DNA of 64,000 nt from Chelativorans sp. J32 (GCF_000518985.1 NZ_JAEQ01000007.1:124001-188000); one strand, 5' to 3'. Numbered from the stretch's first letter, positions 10,909 to 22,525 are shown. The notes: generated by a model from the sequence alone, not told the origin. Numbers and translations: made by a program.

Positions 10909-12963
10909 CTATCTCAACGCGGCCGCGATATTGCCGCCGTCGACGGTTGTCACATTGCCGGTGGTGCGCTCGGCCAGCGCCTGATGCAGGAAGGCCTGCG
11001 CCACATCCTCGGCCCGCACTTCGAGGCCGAGCAGGTTCCCGCCCATATATTCCTTTTCCGAAACGCCGCGTGCCTTGGCCCGGTTGGCGATCATCTCGTC
11101 CGTCAAGAGCCCCGAGCGGATGCGGTCGGCGTTCACCGCGTTGGAGCGCACGCCGATCGCGCCATAATCAATCGCATACTGGCGGGAAAGGAAGAGGGTG
11201 GCCGCCTTTGGCAGGCCATAGGCGCCGAAATTCGGCCCCGGATTGACCGCCTGCTTGGAGGTGTTGAAGAGCAGAACGCCGCCTGTCTTCTGCATCTTGA
11301 AGATGCGCACCGCATTGCTTGCTACGCTCTGATGGGCGAAGAAATTGAGCTCGAAGCTTTTCCTGAGCAGAGCGTCGTCGACCTCGCCGATCCTGCCCTC
11401 CCAGGCCGCACCGGCATTCGAGATCACGATATCGACGCCGCCATAGGTATTCACCGCCTTGTCGAAGGCTCCACGCACGTCTGCCGGATTCGTTACGTCC
11501 GCACCGATCCCTATCGAGTTGTTGCCGGCGTCCTTGGCTGCGGCCTGGGCGTTCTCCCCGTCGAGATCGACCACGACCACATGCGCGCCATAGGAGGCGA
11601 ACAGTTTTGCTGTGGCCGCGCCGATAGCGCCTGCGCCCCCTGTCACGAGCATGACTTGGCCGGAGAGCGGCTTCGGCTTGTTGGAGGCGAGTTTCGCCTG
11701 TTCCAGGGACCAGTATTCCAGCTCGAAAAGATCGGAGAGCGCCAGCGGGTGGAACGAGCCGATCGCTTCGGCTCCGGTCACTGCCTCGATCAGCATTTCA
11801 CCCACATCGGCAGCGATCTTGGCCTCTTTGAGGCTGCGGCCGTGGCCGAAAAGCCCCAGACCGCGAACGAGCGTCAGCCGCGGCATGGGGTCGAGCATGG
11901 TGCGCGTCACGTCGTCCCGCGCGTCATTGGTTTCGAAATAATCCCGGTATCGGTTGGAGTACTCCGCCACCCGCTCACGGACGATGTTGGAATAGTCCTC
12001 CAGCTTGCCAGTTTCAGGCGCCGGCAGAACCATGGGACCCGTCTTGATGCGGATCGAGAGATCAGGCGTTGAGACGCCGCGCCTGGCGAGATCCTCCGCC
12101 GTATCGGCGTTCACATAATCCAGGATCTTGGGCGACGTACGGAAATCGCAGACCATGCGATCAAACCGGCCTTCGCCATGGTCGACTGCCACCGCACCGC
12201 GCAGATAGGGCGCGATCTCAGAAGGTGATGCGAGCGAGGAGGGCAGGGCGGCCGCGGAAAACGGCTTCCTGCCCTTTCTCGCCACGAATTCCTCCGCCAG
12301 CGTCACGAACTCGATCATGAGATCGTAGGCTTCCTTCGCCCCTTCGGCGAAGGTGAAGATGCCGTGCTTGTCCAGGATCAGGCCCTCGACGGAAGGATCC
12401 GACTCGTAGATCTCGGCCGCCGCCTTGGCGAGGTCAAAGCCCGGCTTGATATACGGCACGAAACCCAGGCGCTTGCCGAAGACCTCGCGGCAGAGCGGCT
12501 CGCTTTCCTTCTGGTCCACCAAAGCCAGAATGGCCGTCGAATGCGTATGATCGACGAATTTATGCGGAAGAAATGCGTGCAGAAGCGTTTCGATGGAAGG
12601 GTTGGGCGCATACGGGTCGATGAGATTCGCCCTCTGCATCGCCACCATGTCTTCATCCGACAGCTGGTCCAGCTTTCGCGCGGCGAGCAGCGCCTCCATC
12701 TTGACGGCCGGCAGGCCGGCCGGCTCGATCACCGCCATGTCCCAGCCGCTGCCCTTTACGCAGAGCACGTCCCATTCCTGGCCGAGCAGATCCCTGGTCT
12801 TGGTTTTCAGAGAGGTGTTACCGCCGCCATGGAGCACAAGCCTGGGCTCGCCGCCCAGAAGCCGCGTCGTATAGACCCGAAGCGCCAGATCGCGATCCAC
12901 TCCCTTTGCGCCATAGGCGTTTACGAGCTTTTCGGCTTCGCTGTCGTTCCAGAGGTTCTGCAT
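10909..12963 (-). CDS. Class II aldolase / short-chain dehydrogenase fusion
   Basis: 684-residue fusion of the RhaD-like bifunctional type. The N-terminal half is a zinc class II aldolase domain, with LHGGGNTSLK near residues 44-53 and the metal histidines in DHTHSTAI. The C-terminal half is an SDR with VTGGAGAIG and catalytic YGLPK. Family members split rhamnulose 1-phosphate to DHAP and lactaldehyde and then oxidise or reduce the aldehyde. No rhamnose isomerase or kinase is nearby, but mtnK and mtnA are, so methylthioribulose 1-phosphate is the likelier substrate, giving DHAP and methylthioacetaldehyde. The start at 12963 fits the upstream GGCGGGAAGACG; ATG at 12984 or 12981 is possible. 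Confidence 0.85.
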   Translation of the reverse strand: MQNLWNDSEAEKLVNAYGAKGVDRDLALRVYTTRLLGGEPRLVLHGGGNTSLKTKTRDLLGQEWDVLCVKGSGWDMAVIEPAGLPAVKMEALLAARKLDQLSDEDMVAMQRANLIDPYAPNPSIETLLHAFLPHKFVDHTHSTAILALVDQKESEPLCREVFGKRLGFVPYIKPGFDLAKAAAEIYESDPSVEGLILDKHGIFTFAEGAKEAYDLMIEFVTLAEEFVARKGRKPFSAAALPSSLASPSEIAPYLRGAVAVDHGEGRFDRMVCDFRTSPKILDYVNADTAEDLARRGVSTPDLSIRIKTGPMVLPAPETGKLEDYSNIVRERVAEYSNRYRDYFETNDARDDVTRTMLDPMPRLTLVRGLGLFGHGRSLKEAKIAADVGEMLIEAVTGAEAIGSFHPLALSDLFELEYWSLEQAKLASNKPKPLSGQVMLVTGGAGAIGAATAKLFASYGAHVVVVDLDGENAQAAAKDAGNNSIGIGADVTNPADVRGAFDKAVNTYGGVDIVISNAGAAWEGRIGEVDDALLRKSFELNFFAHQSVASNAVRIFKMQKTGGVLLFNTSKQAVNPGPNFGAYGLPKAATLFLSRQYAIDYGAIGVRSNAVNADRIRSGLLTDEMIANRAKARGVSEKEYMGGNLLGLEVRAEDVAQAFLHQALAERTTGNVTTVDGGNIAAALR

Positions 12964-12993
12964 CGTCTTCCCGCCTGTCATCATTGAGGGGCT

Positions 12994-13977
12994 TCACGCG
13001 GTTGCGCGTGTGGCTTCGTCCTTGGATTGAGTTGCGTTTGCGTGGTCGAGCAGGCGTTTGGCCATGCGCGACGTTAGCACGAGATGTGTCGAAAACCGGC
13101 CTTTGAGCGCGGCCAGGAGCGGCTCGAACTTCTCGTCCTCCTGCACCACCATCAGCCGGCGTGGAATGGCGCGAATGGCGTCGAAATCAGCCGAGATCAT
13201 GCGGCGATTGTAGTCGCAGTCGAGCAATGTGCCTTCCTCGGTGATCACCTGGCCTGCAATGACACCGACCCCGCCCTTCCGCTTGATGTCGGAAAATTCC
13301 TTCAGGCTCAGCGCGCCGCATTTGATCACATGGCTGTCTTCGTTGAGGGTGCCGACAGTGAAAAGCGCAAGGTCGCAGGAACTGACCCCTTCCAACTGCT
13401 CGCGAATGACCGGTTCTTCGCGCAATTGCCGCGCAAGCTCTTCGGTGCTCAGCACCAGCGGTGCATAGCAGTTCAAGCCTTTGGCGTTCAGCCTGCGCGC
13501 AATCTCCATGGTGCATTGGTCCGGCCGATAGGAATAGGGCGAGCCGAGATTGCCGCAGAGTTCCACGACCGTGACGTCCTGCCGGTCCGCATAGGACATG
13601 GCGTCCGCCATCGCGTATACCGTACGGCCCCAGGCGACGCCCACGCGATCGCCATTGTGCACCATTTCGAGAAAAACATTCGCCGCCAGCGTCGGAATTT
13701 CCGCGGCCGCATCGTGCGCCAACCCTTCCTCGCTCACCATCCAAACGGAGTCGAGCCCGTAAGCGTCCTCCAACTGGCGGGCCATCATGTCGTCGCGGAA
13801 GAGATCGGTGGAAGTGGAGATGGTGACGATCCCCATTTCTCGTGCGCGGCGCAGATAAAGCGCCACCGACGCGCGCGAAATATTGAGCCGCTGGGCTACC
13901 TCGTCCTGCCGCAGCCCGTGCGTGTAATAAAGCCAGGCGGCCTTGTGGACGATCTGTTCTGCAGAACGAAGCGCCAT
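12994..13977 (-). CDS. SorC-family sugar-responsive transcriptional regulator
   Basis: 327-residue regulator. An N-terminal helix-turn-helix, DEVAQRLNISRASVALYLRR at residues 25-44, is followed by a sugar-phosphate-binding domain with the family signature motifs GVAWGRTVYA and CGALSLKEF. It is upstream of and co-oriented with the aldolase/SDR gene (30-base gap), a probable operon. SorC proteins usually sense a phosphorylated intermediate of the pathway they control. Here methylthioribulose 1-phosphate or DHAP would be a reasonable inducer, which is inference. GGAGGAAAG precedes the ATG. Confidence 0.88.
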   Translation of the reverse strand: MALRSAEQIVHKAAWLYYTHGLRQDEVAQRLNISRASVALYLRRAREMGIVTISTSTDLFRDDMMARQLEDAYGLDSVWMVSEEGLAHDAAAEIPTLAANVFLEMVHNGDRVGVAWGRTVYAMADAMSYADRQDVTVVELCGNLGSPYSYRPDQCTMEIARRLNAKGLNCYAPLVLSTEELARQLREEPVIREQLEGVSSCDLALFTVGTLNEDSHVIKCGALSLKEFSDIKRKGGVGVIAGQVITEEGTLLDCDYNRRMISADFDAIRAIPRRLMVVQEDEKFEPLLAALKGRFSTHLVLTSRMAKRLLDHANATQSKDEATRATA

Positions 13978-14001
13978 CTTTCCTCCTCGGATTAGACATT
14001 A

Positions 14002-14015
14002 TTCATGGCCATTAA
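14002..14015. promoter_or_regulatory. Near-palindrome upstream of the SorC regulator gene
   Basis: TTCATGGCCATTAA, imperfect at one symmetric pair, lies 25 bases upstream of the regulator ATG. It may be an autoregulatory site. It does not obviously match the inverted repeat at 6886-6913, which weakens the case that both bind the same protein. Confidence 0.3.
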
Positions 14016-14154
14016 CAAAAGTCAATCAGACCCCTCTCCCCCAGGTGAGATGCCGGCTTAAGGCCACGAAAATGCGCAGCCGACAACGATCGGCCGGCAC
14101 GGCAAAGCCTGCAGCCGTGGGGCGGAGATTTAGAAATCGCGGCCTATCGCGACC

Positions 14155-15441
14155 TTACGCCGAGATCCGCTCGAAGCAGGCGAAGTAAAAACCGTCGGTA
14201 TCGGTCGTGGCGGGTGTGAGCGTAATGCCATTGGCCAGGCGCGGCTTTGCCTTCGCTCCTGGAAGACGTTGATGCCAATACGCTTCGTAATCGACCGGGC
14301 GGAACTCGGGCGAGCGGGCCAGGAAGGCGGCAGCCTGATCCGCGTTCTCTTCCTGGAAGATCGAGCAGGTGATGTAGGCGAGCCGCCCTCCAGACCGAAC
14401 ATATCGGCTTGCGGCGTCGAGGATTGTGGACTGCTCCGTGCGCCGGGTCTCGAGCTGCTGGGCCGTAAGACGCCATTTCGCATCCGGGCGACGGCGCCAC
14501 GTGCCGGAGCCGGTGCAGGGCGCGTCCACCACCACCAGATCCATTTGGCCCGCAAGGCGCTCCAGTTGCGGAGCTTCCGTGACCACCTGCACGTTTCGGC
14601 ATCCTGCCCGCTTGAGCCGTTCAAAGATGGGCGCGAGCCGCTGCCGGTCCGCGTCATAGGCGTGGACCTGCCCGCGATTGTCCATCATCGCGGAGAAGGC
14701 CAGGGTCTTGCCGCCCGCACCTGCGCAGAAATCGAGCACCTGCTCGCCCTGAGCGGGTCCTGCCAGTTCTGCTACAATCTGCGAACCTTCGTCCTGCACC
14801 TCGAACCAGCCTTTCTGGAAAGCCGGCTCCGCCTGCACATTGGGATGGCGGCCATCGCCTGAAATCGGCGCTATGCGAAGGCCGTTCGGCGCCAGCGCCG
14901 CCGGGACTGCGCCGGTTCGCGACAGGGCCGAAAGCACCTTCTCCCGCGTCGCTTTCAGGCGATTCGCCCGCATGTCGAGAGGCGGCCGCGAGGCGAGGGC
15001 AGCGCCTTCCCCGGCCCACTCGGAGCCGAATGCCCTTTCCATCAGCGTCTCACACCAATCCGGCGCATTGGCGCGCACGGAGGCCGGCAGATCTTCCGAA
15101 AGCCTGGAACGGAGAGTCCCGAGCTCCTCCTCGATCAGCGAGGGTGGGCCAAAGCGGTCGTCTTGAAGAGAGCCGATGAGTTGTTCTGGTGAAACACCGT
15201 TCTCGATGAGGTAAGCGCCCAGAACCAGCGTGCGGGCCGTCTCTGCATCGAAGATCCAGGCTGCCTCACGCCGCCGGCGCAAAGCGTCGTAGACGAAATT
15301 GCCAATGGCCGCCCGATCGCCCGCTCCGGCGAAACGATGTGACAGCCCCCAGTCCCGCATCGCATCCGCCGCGGGACGGTGACGTGTTTCGATGTCCTCG
15401 AGAATCTCGATGGCCGCAGCAAGCCGCCCGCCAAGTCGCAT
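14155..15441 (-). CDS. rsmB: RsmB/NOP-family 16S rRNA cytosine-5 methyltransferase
   Basis: SAM-dependent RNA m5C methyltransferase, 428 residues from the ATG at 15441. An N-terminal NusB-like helical region (to about residue 140) is followed by the methyltransferase domain. The SAM motif is FCAGAGGKT, the substrate-recognition cysteine is in DAPCTGSGTW, and the catalytic cysteine is in ITCSIFQEEN. I prefer ATG 15441, beginning MRLGGRLAAA, because GAAAGG lies about 6 bases upstream. The open frame extends to 15594, but that stretch contains the luxI terminator. Which rRNA base is modified is assumed from family (C967). Confidence 0.85.
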   Translation of the reverse strand: MRLGGRLAAAIEILEDIETRHRPAADAMRDWGLSHRFAGAGDRAAIGNFVYDALRRRREAAWIFDAETARTLVLGAYLIENGVSPEQLIGSLQDDRFGPPSLIEEELGTLRSRLSEDLPASVRANAPDWCETLMERAFGSEWAGEGAALASRPPLDMRANRLKATREKVLSALSRTGAVPAALAPNGLRIAPISGDGRHPNVQAEPAFQKGWFEVQDEGSQIVAELAGPAQGEQVLDFCAGAGGKTLAFSAMMDNRGQVHAYDADRQRLAPIFERLKRAGCRNVQVVTEAPQLERLAGQMDLVVVDAPCTGSGTWRRRPDAKWRLTAQQLETRRTEQSTILDAASRYVRSGGRLAYITCSIFQEENADQAAAFLARSPEFRPVDYEAYWHQRLPGAKAKPRLANGITLTPATTDTDGFYFACFERISA

Positions 15442-15522
15442 GATGAGCCTTTCCGGTATACCCGTCTTGGGGCTCTGGCTAACCCGAGAGGCGTGGATGT
15501 ACAAGTGGCAAAGAAAAGAAGA

Positions 15523-15544
15523 GGGCGCAGATTGCTCTGCGCCC
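15523..15544 (-). terminator. Rho-independent terminator of luxI
   Basis: An 8-bp perfect stem GGGCGCAG/CTGCGCCC with loop ATTGCT. Read on the minus strand it is followed by TCTTCTTTTCTTT. It lies 61 bases beyond the luxI stop codon and upstream of the rsmB start. Confidence 0.75.
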
Positions 15545-15604
15545 CAAGTTGGGGGAGGAACATCGTAGGAGCTGATGAAAATCGGGCCCCGCAATCAGGA
15601 TTGA

Positions 15605-16243
15605 TCAGGCCGCAACAAGTTCCCTGGCCTGGCGGTGGTAAACCGGACCATTGCAAGCGAGCGCTGTCCGCATCCGCATTATCACCCGGTCGGATATTTC
15701 GAAAACGCCGCAGCACACGGGCTGGCGGCCAAATCCTTCGGCCCTGCCGACCTGTTTAGGAAACGCGCCCATCCTGTCATAGATGCGCTGCCAGGCCGGC
15801 TCGTAATTGGCCACCAATGCCCTGACGCCGTTAACCCGGCACCATTCTATGGCGGCCAATGCCAAAATGCCGAACGCCTTGCCGGCATCCATGCCTGGAA
15901 AGTCGCGTGCGAGATTTCCGGAATGGATGCATGCACGGGTCGCCTCCCAGATCCCGGGTGCTGCCAAGGAGGCGTCCGGCATGGTCTCGCGAAACACGTC
16001 GAAAAGTAGAGTTGGGCCGGTCGTCGGAAGCAGCCGCATGGATGCGTAAAGGGCAACCCGCTCCGGATCGTACCAGGCGAGATAAACCGGCCCCAGCGTG
16101 TCGTAGTGATCCCGTTCATAGTGCCCAACGAGCGAAACCTCCCATTTCAGAGCATCGTGGAAGACCTGCTTGCGCAGGCGAAACATCTGGTCGAGAACAT
16201 CTGCATGCTCATCGATCTGGTCAGGCGCGATGGATATGAACAT
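15605..16243 (-). CDS. Acyl-homoserine-lactone synthase, LuxI family
   Basis: Makes an N-acyl-homoserine lactone signal from SAM and an acyl carrier, in the cytoplasm. 212 residues. All ten family-invariant residues can be placed: Arg24, Phe28, Trp34, Glu43, Asp45, Asp48, Arg70, Phe84, Glu100 and Arg103, almost exactly at the canonical spacing. It lies 90 bases downstream of the LuxR-type gene on the same strand and ends at a clear terminator. A 24-bp imperfect dyad in the gap may be the lux box. Acyl chain length cannot be read from sequence by eye. Confidence 0.93.
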   Translation of the reverse strand: MFISIAPDQIDEHADVLDQMFRLRKQVFHDALKWEVSLVGHYERDHYDTLGPVYLAWYDPERVALYASMRLLPTTGPTLLFDVFRETMPDASLAAPGIWEATRACIHSGNLARDFPGMDAGKAFGILALAAIEWCRVNGVRALVANYEPAWQRIYDRMGAFPKQVGRAEGFGRQPVCCGVFEISDRVIMRMRTALACNGPVYHRQARELVAA

Positions 16244-16310
16244 AGTTCCCTCCGCATCTTGGGCGAAGGGATTGTCCTATGGGGTCAGGCGGAGAAAAAT
16301 CGCCCCAAAT

Positions 16311-16334
16311 GATCGCCCCCATATGGGAGGGGTC
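16311..16334. promoter_or_regulatory. Lux-box-like dyad between luxR and luxI
   Basis: A 24-bp dyad centred at 16322/16323 with a perfect CCCATATGGG core (16318-16327) and 9 of 12 symmetric pairs overall. It overlaps the luxR stop codon and lies about 70 bases upstream of luxI. Size and position suit an autoinducer-regulator operator for luxI. Confidence 0.5.
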
Positions 16335-17067
16335 ACAAGGAGATGATCCTGAAGTGAACGGCCTTCGCAACCGCCTGTGAAAGCGTGCTGCAGTCAAGCT
16401 TGTTGCGCACCGATTTAAGGTAGGCGCGCACCGTGTTTGCCGACAGTTGAAGGATGATCGCAATAGCGCGATAGTCCTTCCCGCGGGCTGTCCATCGCAG
16501 GCACTCCACTTCCCGCGGACTCAGATGCGGGAAATGGTCCTCCTCGCCATAGATTTCGAGGATCGCCTGGCGATGTAGCCTTTGTCCGATCTCGGCGAGA
16601 GCGGCAGAATGGCCGTCGAGGAAGGCAGTCCATTCGTCCGGGCTTCTGGAAGACGTCACCGAAAGCAGCGAGCGCCGCCCCTCGCGATCGACAATGGGAA
16701 TGGAATAACCGTTTGCGCCAAGCCCGAAGGCTTTTGCCTCCGCCATAAGCTGATGCTCGGCGGGAGAAAGCTCCAGGCTTTCCCAGCCGAAGGGCTCTTG
16801 CGCGGCGAAGCCGTGCCTGACTACCGGATCAACATTGACGTAGTTGCGCAGCAGATAGCGTTTGACCCACTCGGCGGGATAGGTGCTTTTGACATAGGGG
16901 GTGTCGAAAGTGCCGGCGATGCTCTTGGCCACCTGGAAGGTGGCATGGTCCAGGCCATAGGCGAGCCGCAAGACCTGCACGGCCGTTTCCACGGATGGTG
17001 AACGGGTGACGGCATCGATGGCCGCCGCCCACTGGGTCTCCTCATAAGCCTGTCTGATTGCGTTCAT
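16333..17067 (-). CDS. LuxR-family autoinducer-binding regulator
   Basis: 244-residue quorum-sensing transcription factor. The N-terminal ligand domain shows the family pattern W-x3-Y-x8-D within EWVKRYLLRNYVNVDPVV (about residues 66-83) and GANGYSIPI. The C-terminal helix-turn-helix is LSPREVECLRWTARGKDY followed by SANTVRAYLKSVRNKL. It precedes luxI on the same strand, so luxI can be read through from its promoter or from its own site in the gap. It is probably the cognate receptor. Activator or repressor mode cannot be told. Confidence 0.9.
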   Translation of the reverse strand: MNAIRQAYEETQWAAAIDAVTRSPSVETAVQVLRLAYGLDHATFQVAKSIAGTFDTPYVKSTYPAEWVKRYLLRNYVNVDPVVRHGFAAQEPFGWESLELSPAEHQLMAEAKAFGLGANGYSIPIVDREGRRSLLSVTSSRSPDEWTAFLDGHSAALAEIGQRLHRQAILEIYGEEDHFPHLSPREVECLRWTARGKDYRAIAIILQLSANTVRAYLKSVRNKLDCSTLSQAVAKAVHFRIISL

Positions 17068-17124
17068 GGATTACCCCCCTGTTTCCGCCGCAGGCTTGAA
17101 CATGAACATGATTATAAAAACACT

Positions 17125-17136
17125 TCAAGTACTTGA
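17125..17136. promoter_or_regulatory. 12-bp perfect palindrome upstream of luxR
   Basis: TCAAGTACTTGA is a perfect 12-bp palindrome 58 bases upstream of the LuxR-type start, set in an AT-rich stretch (ATTATAAAAACACT to its left). It is suitable as an operator for autoregulation, but its sequence differs from the CCCATATGGG dyad upstream of luxI. Confidence 0.4.
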
Positions 17137-17291
17137 TAATACATGCGCAGGTTGAGTGATGCCGAAACGCTAATCTTCTTTTTGTGGTAGACCGCCTCCC
17201 AAATCGTACCAACCGGTCACGGATATTTTACAAATAGCGCGGTGGTGGCTGGAAGTATGTGAGACGGCAGGCGAAGACTGCTCGTGGCAGC

Positions 17292-17325
17292 AAAAAAGGG
17301 CGCGGATTTCTCCACGCCCTTTTTC
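17292..17325 (-). terminator. Terminator of katA
   Basis: An A/T-flanked GC stem, AAAAAGGGCGCGG/CCACGCCCTTTTT with one mismatch and a six-base loop. It is 20 bases beyond the katA stop, and its symmetry would let it work in both directions. Confidence 0.85.
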
Positions 17326-17345
17326 TGTTTCGAAAAGGTGGTCCG

Positions 17346-18851
<1,506 letters not shown>

Positions 18852-18904
18852 GCAATTCTCCCTGCTATCGCGCGGAAAAAAGCTGCTCGCGCGTCGTGTC
18901 TAAA

Positions 18905-18955
18905 TTGGAACAATTCCAAACTAGCCGCTGTTCGTGATAAAGGCCAATTGCCTTT
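18905..18955. promoter_or_regulatory. katA-oxyR divergent operator region
   Basis: Two inverted repeats sit between the divergent starts: TTGGAA-CAA-TTCCAA at 18905-18919 and AAAGGC-CAATT-GCCTTT at 18939-18955. Their centres are 35 bases apart. One or both are likely OxyR sites; LysR-type regulators commonly bind two such boxes in a divergent promoter. Confidence 0.55.
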
Positions 18956-18981
18956 GCTAGTTGCCTCGATAAGATATCCTT

Positions 18982-19902
18982 ATGACGCGACTGACCCTTC
19001 GACAGATGCAGTATTTCCAGAAACTGGCCGACGTCCTCCATTTCGGACGCGCTGCCGCCGCCTGCGGGGTGACGCAGCCGGCCCTGTCGGCGCAGATCGC
19101 TGAAATGGAAGCGCAGCTTGGGTTCCAGCTCTTCGAGCGCGGTGGCGGCGTTGTCCGGCTCACCCAGGAGGCACGGGAACTGCGGCCACGCATCGAACGC
19201 ATCCTTGCCGAGGTGGAGGATCTGGAGCAGATGGCCCGGCGTGACAGGAATGCGCTTGAAGACCGGTTCAGACTGGGGATCATCCCAACGGTCGCGCCGT
19301 TCCTGCTGCCGCGTCTCCTACCGCGGCTCAGGCAGGATTTTCCCGCCCTGAGGCTGGAATTGCGTGAAGCGGTGACGGACACGTTGATAGAAGAGACGAG
19401 CGGCGGAAGGCTTGACGGCATGATTGCCGGAGCGCCCATCGAATCCGCCCAGCTCAAATGCGAATTGCTGTTTGAGGATCGCTTCTATCTGGCTGTTCCC
19501 GAGGCGGAAGCGGAGAGGATAGCGCCGCCTGTCGCGCAGGAGAGCATGGCGCTGGAACGGCTGATGCTGTTGGAGGATGGTCATTGCATGCGTAACCAGG
19601 CGCTCGCGATATGCGGCATGGTCAAGCCGGTTACGATGGCAAGCTTTGGAGCGACAAGCCTCATGACGCTGGTCCAGCTTGTAGCGCATGGTTTCGGTGT
19701 CACCCTGATACCGGAAATGGCGCGGGCGTCTGCCGAGGCGCAACAAGGCGTCCGCATTCTCCCCTTTGCCGAGCCGGCACCCTCGCGCACCATCTGTCTC
19801 GCCTGGCGCAGGACCAACCCACGCGAAGCGGATTTTTCCGCGCTAAGTAAAACGGTCAAGGATTTGTTCGGTTATGGCGGAAGAACCGGACGCCCTAGTT
19901 AA
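18982..19902 (+). CDS. oxyR: Hydrogen-peroxide-sensing LysR regulator OxyR
   Basis: 306-residue LysR-family activator. The N-terminal helix-turn-helix includes FGRAAAACGVTQPALSAQIA (residues 21-40). In the C-terminal sensor domain Cys202 (DGHCMRNQ) and Cys211 (LAICGM) are nine residues apart, the same spacing as the redox pair Cys199/Cys208 of E. coli OxyR, so peroxide sensing by disulfide is expected. It is divergent from katA, its likely main target. The gene ends 75 bases before aqpZ. Confidence 0.93.
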   Translation: MTRLTLRQMQYFQKLADVLHFGRAAAACGVTQPALSAQIAEMEAQLGFQLFERGGGVVRLTQEARELRPRIERILAEVEDLEQMARRDRNALEDRFRLGIIPTVAPFLLPRLLPRLRQDFPALRLELREAVTDTLIEETSGGRLDGMIAGAPIESAQLKCELLFEDRFYLAVPEAEAERIAPPVAQESMALERLMLLEDGHCMRNQALAICGMVKPVTMASFGATSLMTLVQLVAHGFGVTLIPEMARASAEAQQGVRILPFAEPAPSRTICLAWRRTNPREADFSALSKTVKDLFGYGGRTGRPS

Positions 19903-19977
19903 ATTAATCTGATTTATTGCGTTTATCCCCAAGTTGTAGGATGTTTCGGTATTTACAATTGTGGGGATGATTCGATC

Positions 19978-20682
19978 ATGAGAGCCTACATAGCGGAAGT
20001 ATTCGGCACATTCTGCCTGGTGTTTATCGGGTGCGGGAGTGTGGTGCTCGGCGGCTTCGGCCCGCTGATTCCGACGGGGGGCGCTTTGGGCATAGCGGTC
20101 GCCTTTGGTGTTGCCGTGGTGGCAATGGCTTATGCCGTTGGCCCGGTTTCAGGCGCCCACCTCAATCCAGCGGTTACGGTGGGGGCGTTCCTCGCGGGGC
20201 GTCTGCCAGCAAAGGACGTCGCGCCTTACATGATCTCGCAGGTTGTGGGCGGTGTTCTGGGCGCGCTGGTGCTCTGGATCATCGCGTCCGGTAAGACAGG
20301 CGGTGCACCCGCCAGCCTCGGCGCCAATGGTTGGAGCGACTATTCGACTGCCGCCGCGTTCATCGGCGAGGTCGTGGCCACCTTCATTTTCGTCATGGTG
20401 ATCCTGGGTGTGACTTCCGAAAGGCACACGACGGTAATGGCGGGTCTCGTCATCGGCCTTACGCTGACCGCAATCCATATCTGCTTCATCGCGGTCACCG
20501 GCACCTCGGTCAATCCGGCTCGCTCCATCGGACCGGCGCTGTTCTCGGGTGGCGCGGCGATCTCGCAGCTCTGGCTGTTCATCATCGCTCCGCTGATCGG
20601 CGGCGCGCTGGCCGGGCTCGTCTACAAGTCTCGTGCGCTTGAGAACACACAGCCAGACCTTCTCAAGAAGGCCCAGGCCTGA
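19978..20682 (+). CDS. aqpZ: Aquaporin Z
   Basis: Water channel of the inner membrane, 234 residues with six expected transmembrane helices. Both pore motifs are present: SGAHLNPAVT in the first half and GTSVNPARSIGP in the second. Length and the GGALAGLVYK C-terminal region are typical of bacterial AqpZ. Lies after oxyR with its own ATG; AATTGTGGGGATG gives a moderate ribosome site. Converges on guaB across a shared terminator. Glycerol facilitators are usually longer, so water is the likelier substrate. Confidence 0.93.
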   Translation: MRAYIAEVFGTFCLVFIGCGSVVLGGFGPLIPTGGALGIAVAFGVAVVAMAYAVGPVSGAHLNPAVTVGAFLAGRLPAKDVAPYMISQVVGGVLGALVLWIIASGKTGGAPASLGANGWSDYSTAAAFIGEVVATFIFVMVILGVTSERHTTVMAGLVIGLTLTAIHICFIAVTGTSVNPARSIGPALFSGGAAISQLWLFIIAPLIGGALAGLVYKSRALENTQPDLLKKAQA

Positions 20683-20807
20683 GTTTTCTATAGCGCGGTG
20701 CGTCCATTCGGATGCACAAAAGCCGCTGTTGTTGAACCGACTGCATCGTGCTTTCCGAAACCGGTTCCGATTTTCGGTCCGATGCTGCAGAGAACCTCAA
20801 AGAAAAA

Positions 20808-20833
20808 GCGCCCGGTTATCCGGGCGCTTTTTT
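20808..20833. terminator. Bidirectional terminator between aqpZ and guaB
   Basis: An 8-bp perfect stem GCGCCCGG/CCGGGCGC with loop TTAT, flanked by AAAAA on the left and TTTTTT on the right. It can terminate both convergent genes. Confidence 0.9.
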
Positions 20834-20859
20834 GTTGAGCGGGGCTGGCTGCCTTTTGC

Positions 20860-22431
<1,572 letters not shown>

Positions 22432-22525
22432 TTAACCCTTTGCGGATTGGCAAGGGCTGGTAACACGTCTGTTGGCCGAAGGAAAGATGCAGGCTGGCCC
22501 CGCTCGAAATTATCTCACCAGGGAT

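Noticed and set aside
10909-12963. Reading the locus as a rhamnose catabolic operon because of the RhaD-like fusion and ribose-type importer
   Set aside because: No rhamnose isomerase, kinase or mutarotase is present, whereas mtnK and mtnA are. Rhamnose remains an alternative only for the fusion enzyme itself.
15442-15594. N-terminal extension of the RsmB-type protein
   Set aside because: The extra 51 codons read through the luxI terminator hairpin and have no ribosome site. ATG 15441 has one and starts with family-like sequence.
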